A stretch of 7,508 nt of DNA from Phototrophicales bacterium (GTDB lineage Bacteria > Chloroflexota > Anaerolineae > Aggregatilineales > Phototrophicaceae), in NCBI GenBank assembly GCA_002794515.1, contig PGTJ01000114.1, positions 1 through 7,508 of the forward strand, written 5' to 3'. Shown in pieces: positions 1-5,782 of the stretch. The stretch's first letter is position 1. Every line of letters starts with the position of its first letter. The notes beneath the pieces are model-generated. The model did no database searches, was not told the origin of the DNA, and saw only the letters and a program-made list of their open reading frames with translations. A program made the position numbers and the translations under genes.

Positions 1-80
1 ATATAGCATAAATCAACACTATCATCTTTTATGTATTTACGCATGACTTCTAAATTATCACCATAATATAGATTTCGCAT
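1..80 (-). CDS. DNA methyltransferase (adenine-specific/N4-N6 type), N-terminal fragment cut by window edge
   Basis: Reading the minus strand from the ATG at 80-78, an open frame of 26 codons runs off the left edge of the window. It contains NLYYGDNLEVM (residues 3-13) followed by YIKDDSVDLCY (residues 16-26). This is the typical opening of site-specific DNA methyltransferases, in which a GDNL-E-L segment and a SVDL-Y segment lead directly into the catalytic DPPY/DPPF motif. That catalytic motif would lie just outside the window. Such enzymes transfer a methyl group from S-adenosylmethionine to DNA and are often part of a restriction-modification system. A Shine-Dalgarno-like AAAAGG (minus strand, 94-89) lies 8 nt before the ATG. 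The fragment is only about 26% GC (21 of 80 bases) against about 50% in the neighbouring genes, which suggests recent acquisition. Whether the gene is intact and has a restriction partner cannot be seen. Confidence 0.72.
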   Translation of the reverse strand, partial: MRNLYYGDNLEVMRKYIKDDSVDLCY

Positions 81-92
81 TATATGTACCTT

Positions 93-120
93 TTGTGACC
101 ATCGTGCCATAGGCTAAAAT
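93..120 (+). promoter_or_regulatory. Candidate sigma70-type promoter for the FAD oxidase
   Basis: A TTGTGA (-35-like, 93-98) is separated by 16 nt from TAAAAT (-10-like, 115-120, five of six consensus bases). Transcription would start near 127, giving a leader of about 64 nt before the oxidase ATG at 191. The -10 box lies in the left arm of an inverted repeat shared with a promoter on the other strand. This is a motif match only; no start site is known. Confidence 0.4.
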
Positions 121-144
121 AGAGGGCATATCGTTTATTTTAGC
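113..144. repeat. 9-bp perfect inverted repeat between divergent genes (operator-like)
   Basis: GCTAAAATA (113-121) and TATTTTAGC (136-144) are exact reverse complements separated by 14 nt. Each arm contains a TAAAAT -10-like box on its own strand. The repeat could simply reflect two -10 boxes of similar sequence, or it could be the binding site of a dimeric regulator controlling both genes. Arm spacing (about 23 bp centre to centre) is close to two helical turns, which would suit a dimer. Confidence 0.5.
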
Positions 145-166
145 ATAAAAAAGCAAATTTGTTCAA
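137..166 (-). promoter_or_regulatory. Candidate promoter (extended -10) for the DNA methyltransferase
   Basis: On the minus strand, TTGAAC (166-161) is followed after 18 nt by TAAAAT (142-137), preceded by TGC, which makes an extended -10 element. The predicted start near 130 gives a leader of about 50 nt before the methyltransferase ATG at 80. The -10 box is the right arm of the 113-144 inverted repeat, so this promoter points straight at the plus-strand promoter at 93-120. Confidence 0.4.
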
Positions 167-168
167 TT

Positions 169-183
169 ATCACACAGGGAGAC
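169..183 (+). promoter_or_regulatory. Shine-Dalgarno leader of the FAD oxidase
   Basis: AGGGAG (176-181) stands 9 nt before the ATG at 191 and supports that start. It lies in the longer string ATCACACAGGGAGAC, which recurs with one base deleted ahead of the pyrophosphatase gene (2859-2872). Confidence 0.6.
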
Positions 184-190
184 ACCAATC

Positions 191-1786
191 ATGAGACGTT
201 GGAATGGCTGGGGCGATACGACCCATCAGAGCCATTTGCCCGCAGGTGCAGATGACTTTTTACAAACGCGAGTCGGGGCATCATCACCACCCAAAGATGC
301 TACCCTCAATCAGGTCTTAGGCAGTGTGCCAAATAGCCGATTAAAAGCGCATCCCCTCATCAAAACCGATAATCAAGACCGTTTACTTCATGCGCGTGGA
401 CAGAGTTTTCCAGATTGGCTCGCGCTCCGCACGGGGCAAATCGGCATATTTCCAGATGGTGTCGCCTATCCTGTCACCGAAGAGGATGTGCGGGCGCTCA
501 TCGCCTATGCCAAAGAGACCGATACCAAACTCATCCCATATGGCGGTGGGACGAGCGTGGTGGGGCATATCAATCCACAAAAAAGCGACCAGCCCGTCCT
601 CACGGTGGATATGGGGCGGATGAATCGTTTGATTCATCTGGATGGCACAACCCGCCTCGCCACATTTGGCGCGGGCATCGCGGGTCCCGATTTAGAGGCA
701 TTGCTCCGCGCACAAGGTTTCACATTGGGGCATTATCCACAATCATTTGAATATTCGACACTCGGTGGTTGGATTGCGGCGCGGTCGAGTGGTCAGCAAT
801 CGTTATATTATGGCAGGATCGAGCAATTATTCGCGGGTGGTCGGATGGAAGCACCAATCGGCACATTAGATATGCCTCCATTCCCCGCATCGGCGGCGGG
901 TCCCGATTTGCGCCAATGGGTGTTGGGGTCTGAGGGACGCATGGGCATCATCACCCAAGCAACAGTGCGAATATCGCCACAACCCGAAGTGGATGAATTT
1001 CGGGCGGTGTTCTTCCCCGATTTCGAGAGTGGCATCGCCGCAGTGCGTGAAATTGTGCAAGCACGCTTGCCCCTCTCCATGTTGCGTTATAGCACAACCA
1101 TCGAGACCGAGACCAATCTGGCGCTGGCGGGAAAGCGTCGCCTCATCGGCTTATTAGAAGATGTCCTCTCGACACAAGGCATCAAAGATAAAAAGACCAT
1201 GTTCATCTTTGGTGTGACAGGCTCAAAAGCATTGGCACGCCTCGCCGTCAAGGAAGTGCATGGCATTGCCGGGCGTTATGGCGGGGTGCATCTGCGGATT
1301 GGCAAAATTTTCGGCGGTCAATGGCGCAAAAATCGCTTTCATACGCCGTATCTGCGTAATACATTATGGGATGCAGGTTACGCGGTGGATACCGTCGAGA
1401 CATCCACCGACTGGACGAATACACCAACCCTCATCGCCCTGATGGAACGCGCCTTGCACCACGCCCTCGCCGATGTCGGCGAAAAAGTGCATGTGTTCAC
1501 CCACCTATCGCATTTATATCCATTCGGCACGAGTATTTATACCACCTATGTATTCCGAATTGCGCCCACACCCGATGAAACACTGCGCCGTTGGGCATCG
1601 CTTAAGGAGGCGGTCAGCCGTGCCATTGTGGATAATGGGGGGACGATTAGTCATCAGCATGGTGTTGGATATGATCACATGCCTTATTTATCGGTCGAAA
1701 AAGGCGAATTGGGCATTGGGGCGATTCAATCGGCGATTAGATTTTTCGATCCCAACGGGCTGATGAATCCCAATAAGTTGGTATGA
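191..1786 (+). CDS. FAD-binding oxidase, alkyl-DHAP synthase (AGPS)/GlcD-like
   Basis: A 531-residue soluble flavoprotein of the FAD-binding PCMH (vanillyl-alcohol oxidase) superfamily. An N-terminal segment begins RRWNGWGD, a hallmark of AGPS-like bacterial members. The FAD-binding domain follows, with the pyrophosphate loop PYGGGTSVVG (116-125), then AGIAGPDLE (161-169), a YSTLGGW segment (188-194) and GSEGRMGIIT (246-255). The C-terminal cap contains PYLRNTLWDAGYAVDT (386-401) with ETSTDW just after, the SHQHGVG motif (487-493) matching the His-rich active-site loop of AGPS, and a closing DPNGLMNPNKL (520-530). In eukaryotes AGPS replaces the acyl chain of acyl-DHAP with a fatty alcohol to start ether-lipid synthesis. 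Bacterial relatives are widely annotated this way, but the substrate here is unproven and an FAD-dependent 2-hydroxyacid or other oxidase role is possible. No signal peptide or membrane segment is seen. Divergent from the methyltransferase and convergent with the aminopeptidase, it appears to be a single-gene unit. Confidence 0.88.
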   Translation: MRRWNGWGDTTHQSHLPAGADDFLQTRVGASSPPKDATLNQVLGSVPNSRLKAHPLIKTDNQDRLLHARGQSFPDWLALRTGQIGIFPDGVAYPVTEEDVRALIAYAKETDTKLIPYGGGTSVVGHINPQKSDQPVLTVDMGRMNRLIHLDGTTRLATFGAGIAGPDLEALLRAQGFTLGHYPQSFEYSTLGGWIAARSSGQQSLYYGRIEQLFAGGRMEAPIGTLDMPPFPASAAGPDLRQWVLGSEGRMGIITQATVRISPQPEVDEFRAVFFPDFESGIAAVREIVQARLPLSMLRYSTTIETETNLALAGKRRLIGLLEDVLSTQGIKDKKTMFIFGVTGSKALARLAVKEVHGIAGRYGGVHLRIGKIFGGQWRKNRFHTPYLRNTLWDAGYAVDTVETSTDWTNTPTLIALMERALHHALADVGEKVHVFTHLSHLYPFGTSIYTTYVFRIAPTPDETLRRWASLKEAVSRAIVDNGGTISHQHGVGYDHMPYLSVEKGELGIGAIQSAIRFFDPNGLMNPNKLV

Positions 1787-1802
1787 TCATTGGATTGGCA
1801 TA

Positions 1803-1835
1803 GGGACGATATACGCGCTATGCGCTAATTGTCCC
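1803..1835 (+). terminator. 3'-end hairpin after the FAD oxidase (bulged-stem type, copy 1)
   Basis: Starting 16 nt after the oxidase stop, GGGACGAT (1803-1810) pairs with ATTGTCCC (1828-1835), with one G-U pair. T1812-A1827 and A1813-T1826 continue the stem, leaving A1811 and C1814 as single bulges. GCGC (1815-1818) pairs with GCGC (1822-1825) around a TAT loop. A T-run appears only at 1853-1857, so this is not a classical intrinsic terminator. A similar hairpin on the opposite strand follows the neighbouring gene (1869-1897). Confidence 0.5.
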
Positions 1836-1868
1836 GTTCAGATCATGAGAATTTTTCGGCGTGTGGGG

Positions 1869-1897
1869 GGGCGGATTAGCGAAGCGTATATCCGCCC
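1869..1897 (-). terminator. 3'-end hairpin after methionine aminopeptidase (bulged-stem type, copy 2)
   Basis: In the minus-strand sense, 12 nt after the aminopeptidase stop, GGGCGGAT (1897-1890) pairs perfectly with ATCCGCCC (1876-1869). Inside it are the same TA/TA pairs with bulged A and C as in copy 1, then GC-TTC-GC. On the plus strand the tip reads GCGAAGC, a sequence known as an unusually stable DNA mini-hairpin. No U-tract follows directly, so termination by this element alone is uncertain; transcript-end protection or a repeat-type protein site are alternatives. Confidence 0.5.
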
Positions 1898-1909
1898 TGC
1901 AAATTCAAA

Positions 1910-2659
1910 TTATGATGCCACTGTGACCAGTATCGGCTTATCTTTGGTGATGATGACCGTGTGTTCAAATTGTGCCGCCACACTCCCATCGCTGGTTTTG
2001 AGCGTCCAGCCATCGGGCATTCGCATGATGGTGCGTGTCCGCATTGAGATGAACGGTTCAAGCGTCACCACACCATTTTCGCTTAATTTTTGGCGCATGG
2101 TGCGGTAATACCAGTTGGGGATAGATGGTTCTTCGTGGATGCTCCGCCCAACACCATGTCCCGCCAATTGGTCGAGTACCTGAAAGCCGTTGCGGATGAC
2201 GAATTTTTCTACGGCACGCCCGACATCATACACCCATACCCCTGCTTTGGCGTGGTTATACGCCACATCAAATGCCTCACGGGTGATATCCAACATCTTT
2301 TGGCGTTCGGGGGCGATAGGTGGCATACAAATGCTCATGCCACAATCTGCCCAATACCCGTCTTTTTCTGCCGATACATCGATATTCACCATATCGCCCG
2401 CGCCGATGATTTTATCTGTGCTGGGGATGCCATGCGCCACCTCATCATTAATGCTGATGCACGTATGACCAGGAAAGCGATAGGCTAAAATCGGCGCAGA
2501 ACGGGCGTGATGCTTGGCTAAAAAATCTGCCCCAATACGGTCTAATTGGGCGGTCGACATGCCCACTTCGGCATGGGCGATCATGTGTTGGAGCGTCAAT
2601 GCACAAATGCGCCCAATTGCCATTATGCCCTTCAAATCGGCTTGATTAGAGATAATCAT
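1910..2659 (-). CDS. map: Methionine aminopeptidase, type I
   Basis: Removes the initiator methionine from nascent proteins in the cytoplasm using a two-metal centre. Numbered from the upstream GTG (2662-2660), all five metal ligands are present: D95 (in NIDV), D106 (in YWADCG), H169 (in AGHGVG), E202 (in TLEPF) and E233 (in AQFEHT). The substrate-binding histidine is H77 in VAHGIPS. The length of about 250 residues with no N-terminal zinc-finger extension fits the plain type Ia form (the E. coli enzyme is 264). GTG and ATG are adjacent. The ATG at 2659-2657 is preferred because the purine-rich GAAAGAG upstream then sits 5 nt away rather than 2 nt, giving 249 residues. Many bacteria have map next to ribosomal-protein genes or adk-secY; here it stands alone, divergent from the pyrophosphatase, so it could be a second copy. 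The position before H77, often Cys in this family, is Ala. Confidence 0.95.
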   Translation of the reverse strand: MIISNQADLKGIMAIGRICALTLQHMIAHAEVGMSTAQLDRIGADFLAKHHARSAPILAYRFPGHTCISINDEVAHGIPSTDKIIGAGDMVNIDVSAEKDGYWADCGMSICMPPIAPERQKMLDITREAFDVAYNHAKAGVWVYDVGRAVEKFVIRNGFQVLDQLAGHGVGRSIHEEPSIPNWYYRTMRQKLSENGVVTLEPFISMRTRTIMRMPDGWTLKTSDGSVAAQFEHTVIITKDKPILVTVAS

Positions 2660-2702
2660 CACAGCTCTTTCGAATGAATAAATTGCCCATTTTCAACATT
2701 GT

Positions 2703-2717
2703 GTGTCAATTTTACAC
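2703..2717. promoter_or_regulatory. Imperfect palindrome overlapping a minus-strand -35 box
   Basis: GTGTCAATTTTACAC is a 15-bp palindrome centred on T2710 with six of seven pairs matching. On the minus strand it contains a perfect TTGACA (2709-2704), facing the aminopeptidase start about 45 bp downstream. No good -10 box is found at 16-18 nt spacing (GCAATT at 17 nt), so the promoter assignment is weak. The site could be an operator acting on one or both divergent genes. Confidence 0.3.
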
Positions 2718-2819
2718 TAGATGTGGCTATCGTATATGCCAAGTTATTGATATTTGAAGCATAATGTGGAGGAGGGCAATCTAAGTTATATTTCTAACAA
2801 TTTTATAAAATAAAATCTA

Positions 2820-2847
2820 TTTACAACCCTTTATGTATCCATATCAA
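2820..2847 (+). promoter_or_regulatory. Candidate promoter of the pyrophosphatase gene
   Basis: TTTACA (2820-2825, five of six -35 consensus bases) and TATCAA (2842-2847, four of six) are separated by 16 nt. This predicts a start near 2854 and a leader of about 23 nt that includes the Shine-Dalgarno site. The very AT-rich block upstream (2781-2822), including the perfect 12-bp palindrome ATTTTATAAAAT (2800-2811), might act as an UP-like element or hold an alternative -10. Confidence 0.35.
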
Positions 2848-2858
2848 CCAACTATCGC

Positions 2859-2872
2859 ATCACACAGGAGAC
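2859..2872 (+). promoter_or_regulatory. Shine-Dalgarno leader of the pyrophosphatase
   Basis: AGGAG (2866-2870) stands 6 nt before the ATG at 2877 and fixes that start. The surrounding ATCACACAGGAGAC matches the oxidase leader at 169-183 except for one missing G. Confidence 0.65.
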
Positions 2873-2876
2873 TTTT

Positions 2877-5384
2877 ATGCGACCACTCAATGAAACCGAG
2901 TCTATTTTGATCTATATCGTCTTGGCAATTGCCATCGCGGGCTTACTCTATGCGGGCTTTTTGGCACGGCAAATTTTAGGGGAGAGCAAAGGCTCAGAGA
3001 AAATGCAACAAGTGTGGGGGTATATCAAAACGGGGGCAAATGCCTATCTGCGTTCTCAACTTCGGATTATCGCCGTCCTCATCGCCGTGTTGGTGGTGGT
3101 GTTATTTTTCAGTGTATATGTGGTCAATCCCACGCCATACGCCATCGAACACTTCTGCCCAACCGTTGCCGAAGATATTCGTGCCGATGTGTTGGCGAAT
3201 GCCGATGCGATTCGCGCCCAAGTCGCTCAAGAAAATCCATCGATCACAGGTGATGCTCTGCATTTGATGCAAGAGAATGCCGTTGTTTATCAAGAAGAAT
3301 CGGCAATTGTGCAACAAGGCACGGCATTATGTGATGTGGCGCGGGTGAATATTGCCATTGGGCGGGCAGGGGCATTTTTGATGGGCGCGGTATTTTCGGC
3401 GCTGGTCGGGTTTGTCGGCATGAATATGGCAGTGCAGGGCAATGTGCGCGTTGCGGCGGCGGCGGTAGACCCCAAACGCGGTTATGGTGATGCGCTCCGC
3501 ATTGCTTATCGTTCTGGTACCATCACAGGCATGTTGACCGATGGCTTGGGGTTATTCGGCGGGACGATTTTATTCATCATCTTCGGCATCGCTTCGCCCG
3601 ATGCGCTGTTAGGATTTGGCTTTGGTGGCACACTATTAGCCTTGTTTATGCGCGTTGGTGGGGGAATTTATACCAAAGCCGCCGATGTTGGCGCAGATTT
3701 AGTCGGCAAGGTCGAAGCCGACTTGCCCGAAGATGACCCGCGTAATGCCGCCGTCATCGCCGATTTAGTTGGCGATAATGTCGGCGATTGTGCGGGTATG
3801 GCGGCAGATATTTTCGAGAGTTACGAAGTGACCATCGTATCGGGTTTGATTTTAGGATTGGCGCTTGCCACCGTCACCCGTAGCCCATTGTGGATTGTGT
3901 TCCCGTTGGTGGTGCGCGGAATCGGCGTGCTGAGTTCGATCATCAGCACCTATCTGGTCAAATCCACCTCTGGCAAAGATGCGCTACATGCCATCACACG
4001 CGGGTTTTATAGCGCGGCAATCTTGAGCGCGGTGCTATTCGGCATTTTCACGGTGGTTTACATGCGCGAGCCAACGATCAACGCGGGCGGGGTCATTTGG
4101 CAACCATTGGCATGTGTATTGGTCGGTGTGCTGTTGGCGATTATTATCGATAAAGTGACCGCTTATTTCACCGATACGGAGCATCCACCCGTCAGAGACA
4201 TCGCTAAAAATACACAAACCGGTCCCGCCACCACCATCCTGAGCGGTTTGGCGACTGGTATGGAGAGCAGTGTATGGGCGATTTTCGTCATCGCGGGCAG
4301 TATTTTAGCTAGCGTGGTGATTTTTGGCTTGTTCCCCATCACCAATGCCCAGGGGATTCAATCGGTCGATACCTTCACCGCCGTCTTGTATGGTGTCGCC
4401 ATGACGGGCATTGGCATGTTGACACTCACAGGCAACAACGTCTCGATGGATGCCTTTGGACCGATTTCAGATAACGCACAAGGTGTGGCGGAATTGGCGG
4501 GCGAAAGTGTTGGCGAAGCCGCCGAGACGCTCAATTCGTTGGATGCCGTTGGCAATACCACCAAAGCCATCACCAAAGGTGTGGCGATTGGCTCGGCAGT
4601 GATTGCCGCCGTGTCGTTGTTCGGCTCGTTTTTGACAGACACCCGTGTGGTGCAACTCGGTTTGGGTGTGCCGTTGGAACAGACGTTATTTGGCACAGGC
4701 ATCAATATCGCCGAACCGATTGTGTTTATCGGCTTTTTAATTGGTGGTGGATTGATATTTTTATTCAGTGCCTTGCTGATACGCTCGGTGAATCGCGCCG
4801 CCTTCCAGATGATCGGTGTGGTACGCAGGCAATTGCGTCTGCCGGGCATCATGGAAGGTACAGTTACCCCCGATTATGCCGAATGTGTGGGTGTATCGAC
4901 CCGCGCCGCCCAACGCGAATTGTTGCCATTGGGCATTATCGCCGTATTAACACCGATTGTGGTCGGATTTTTGCTCGGTGCAACGGCACTCGGTGGATTT
5001 TTGGCGGGGATTATCCTCGCAGGTCAGCTCATGGCGGTGTTCATGAGCAATGCGGGCGGGGCATGGGATAACGCCAAAAAATATATCGAAGAGGGCAATT
5101 ATGGTGGCAAAAAGTCAGATGCCCATAAAGCCGCTGTCGTGGGTGATACCGTTGGTGACCCGTTCAAAGATACGGCGGGTCCAGCCCTCAATCCGATGAT
5201 TAAGGTGGTCAATTTGGTCTCGTTATTGGTCGCGCCGTTGGTCGTCACTGCCGCCGCACCCCAGAATGCCGATGCCACACGCTTGCCGATTATCATCGTC
5301 ATGGTCGTTTTGTTGGCGATAATTGCCTATGCAGTATCACAGAGCAAGCGCCAAGATGCTATGACACTCAACGAAAAAGCATAA
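2877..5384 (+). CDS. hppA: Membrane-bound proton-translocating pyrophosphatase (K+-independent type)
   Basis: Hydrolyses pyrophosphate and pumps H+ across the cytoplasmic membrane. The 835 residues hold about 16 hydrophobic segments, starting at about 9-31 and 63-83. The PPi/Mg-binding core is intact: GGGIYTKAADVGADLVGKVE (261-280), the DDPRN segment (286-290), GDNVGDCAGMAADIFESYE (299-317), GNNVSMDAFGPISDNAQG (519-536), and the C-terminal SNAGGAWDNAKKYIEEG (724-740) and GDTVGDPFKDTAGPALNP (756-773). In GNTTKAITKG (559-568), K563 and T566 occupy the positions that are Lys/Thr in K+-independent enzymes and Ala/Ala-Gly in K+-dependent ones. E314 is the conserved glutamate of the sixth helix. 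The protein is long for the family (commonly about 660-770) because the TM2-TM3 loop, about 84-158, carries an extra hydrophilic stretch with C94 and C152; by the family topology this loop is extracytoplasmic. It forms a monocistronic unit with its own promoter and terminator-like hairpin. Confidence 0.96.
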   Translation: MRPLNETESILIYIVLAIAIAGLLYAGFLARQILGESKGSEKMQQVWGYIKTGANAYLRSQLRIIAVLIAVLVVVLFFSVYVVNPTPYAIEHFCPTVAEDIRADVLANADAIRAQVAQENPSITGDALHLMQENAVVYQEESAIVQQGTALCDVARVNIAIGRAGAFLMGAVFSALVGFVGMNMAVQGNVRVAAAAVDPKRGYGDALRIAYRSGTITGMLTDGLGLFGGTILFIIFGIASPDALLGFGFGGTLLALFMRVGGGIYTKAADVGADLVGKVEADLPEDDPRNAAVIADLVGDNVGDCAGMAADIFESYEVTIVSGLILGLALATVTRSPLWIVFPLVVRGIGVLSSIISTYLVKSTSGKDALHAITRGFYSAAILSAVLFGIFTVVYMREPTINAGGVIWQPLACVLVGVLLAIIIDKVTAYFTDTEHPPVRDIAKNTQTGPATTILSGLATGMESSVWAIFVIAGSILASVVIFGLFPITNAQGIQSVDTFTAVLYGVAMTGIGMLTLTGNNVSMDAFGPISDNAQGVAELAGESVGEAAETLNSLDAVGNTTKAITKGVAIGSAVIAAVSLFGSFLTDTRVVQLGLGVPLEQTLFGTGINIAEPIVFIGFLIGGGLIFLFSALLIRSVNRAAFQMIGVVRRQLRLPGIMEGTVTPDYAECVGVSTRAAQRELLPLGIIAVLTPIVVGFLLGATALGGFLAGIILAGQLMAVFMSNAGGAWDNAKKYIEEGNYGGKKSDAHKAAVVGDTVGDPFKDTAGPALNPMIKVVNLVSLLVAPLVVTAAAPQNADATRLPIIIVMVVLLAIIAYAVSQSKRQDAMTLNEKA

Positions 5385-5402
5385 TTACCCTATCATTTCT
5401 GC

Positions 5403-5432
5403 TGTGGCGCGATAGATTTGTATCGTGCCACA
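5403..5432 (+). terminator. Terminator-like hairpin after the pyrophosphatase
   Basis: TGTGGCGCGATA (5403-5414) pairs with TATCGTGCCACA (5421-5432), a 12-bp stem with one G-U pair and a six-base loop GATTTG, starting 18 nt after the stop codon. The following bases AATTTATTA are A/T-rich but not a solid T-run, so it resembles an intrinsic terminator with a weak tail. It shares no sequence with the two hairpins at 1803-1897. Confidence 0.6.
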
Positions 5433-5519
5433 ATTTATTAAGCAACTTATCATATGCGTTTCATTTTTTTCCCAAAATCCTCACTCATAGTCACAGATGT
5501 GTTCATATTACCAAAAAAT

Positions 5520-5560
5520 CGCCTTAAAGCCCCTAGCTTTAGCTATGTGGATATAAGGCG
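5520..5560. repeat. Inverted-repeat structure in the SDR upstream region
   Basis: CGCCTTA (5520-5526) and TAAGGCG (5554-5560) form a perfect 7-bp outer stem. Inside it two smaller hairpins compete: AAGC (5527-5530) with GCTT (5536-5539), or TAGCT (5534-5538) with AGCTA (5541-5545). It lies too far from the pyrophosphatase stop to be its main terminator. It could be part of a small RNA, a protein site, or a short palindromic repeat of the genome. Confidence 0.35.
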
Positions 5561-5644
5561 CAGGTCAATATTTGATATTATTATTGAATCTCAAACTATC
5601 TGGCAACATGCTAAAAAGGCACACTAAAAGTGCTATCTACTGAC

Positions 5645-5697
5645 GAGGTAAAAATCAACCTCTTTAGAGGGCTTTCTAAACCTTTCAGCCAATGGCT
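5645..5697 (+). promoter_or_regulatory. Chain of mutually exclusive short hairpins ahead of the SDR operon
   Basis: GAGGT (5645-5649) can pair with ACCTC (5658-5662), but the same CCTC can instead pair with GAGG (5667-5670). GGCT (5670-5673) can pair with AGCC (5687-5690), which can instead pair with GGCT (5694-5697). This overlap of partners resembles an attenuator or riboswitch expression platform, about 85 nt before the SDR start. Stems are only 4-5 bp, so chance is a real alternative. Confidence 0.2.
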
Positions 5698-5782
5698 TCG
5701 ATCCTATAGACGCGATAAAATGGTAAACCAACAATCAAAGTTCATCATCTGAGTAAGTTTTGCTGATAATTTAAGAGGGACT

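Larger units (their letters stand above)
5433..5782. other. AT-rich intergenic region upstream of the SDR operon
   Basis: About 350 bp with no convincing gene. It holds two foldable segments listed separately (5520-5560 and 5645-5697). Possible -10 boxes TAAAAT (5716-5721) and GATAAT (5765-5770) lack good -35 partners, so the SDR promoter is not identified. A 57-codon open frame (5454-5627, plus) has no Shine-Dalgarno site or recognisable similarity. I see no tRNA, insertion sequence or pseudogene remnant. Confidence 0.5.

Noticed and set aside
1842..1857. T-run after the oxidase hairpin as a classical intrinsic terminator
   Set aside because: The run at 1853-1857 is about 17 nt beyond the stem base, too far for the usual hairpin-plus-U-tract arrangement.
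2090..2488. 132-codon plus-strand open frame inside the aminopeptidase gene
   Set aside because: Antisense to a gene with all catalytic residues intact; no ribosome site or recognisable motif.
2768..2776. Strong Shine-Dalgarno-like GGAGGAGGG upstream of the pyrophosphatase
   Set aside because: No ATG, GTG or TTG follows within the usual distance and no open frame begins there.
4358..4852. 164-codon open frame on the minus strand inside the pyrophosphatase gene
   Set aside because: Antisense shadow of a strongly conserved membrane protein; its composition (Pro/Asn/Thr-rich) mirrors the sense codons and no family motif is visible.
5454..5627. 57-codon plus-strand open frame in the gap before the SDR operon
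   Set aside because: No Shine-Dalgarno site before its ATG, no similarity I recognise, and it runs through the inverted-repeat structure at 5520-5560.
5765..5770. GATAAT as the -10 box of the SDR promoter
   Set aside because: The predicted start would fall inside the Shine-Dalgarno site and there is no convincing -35 box 16-18 nt upstream.
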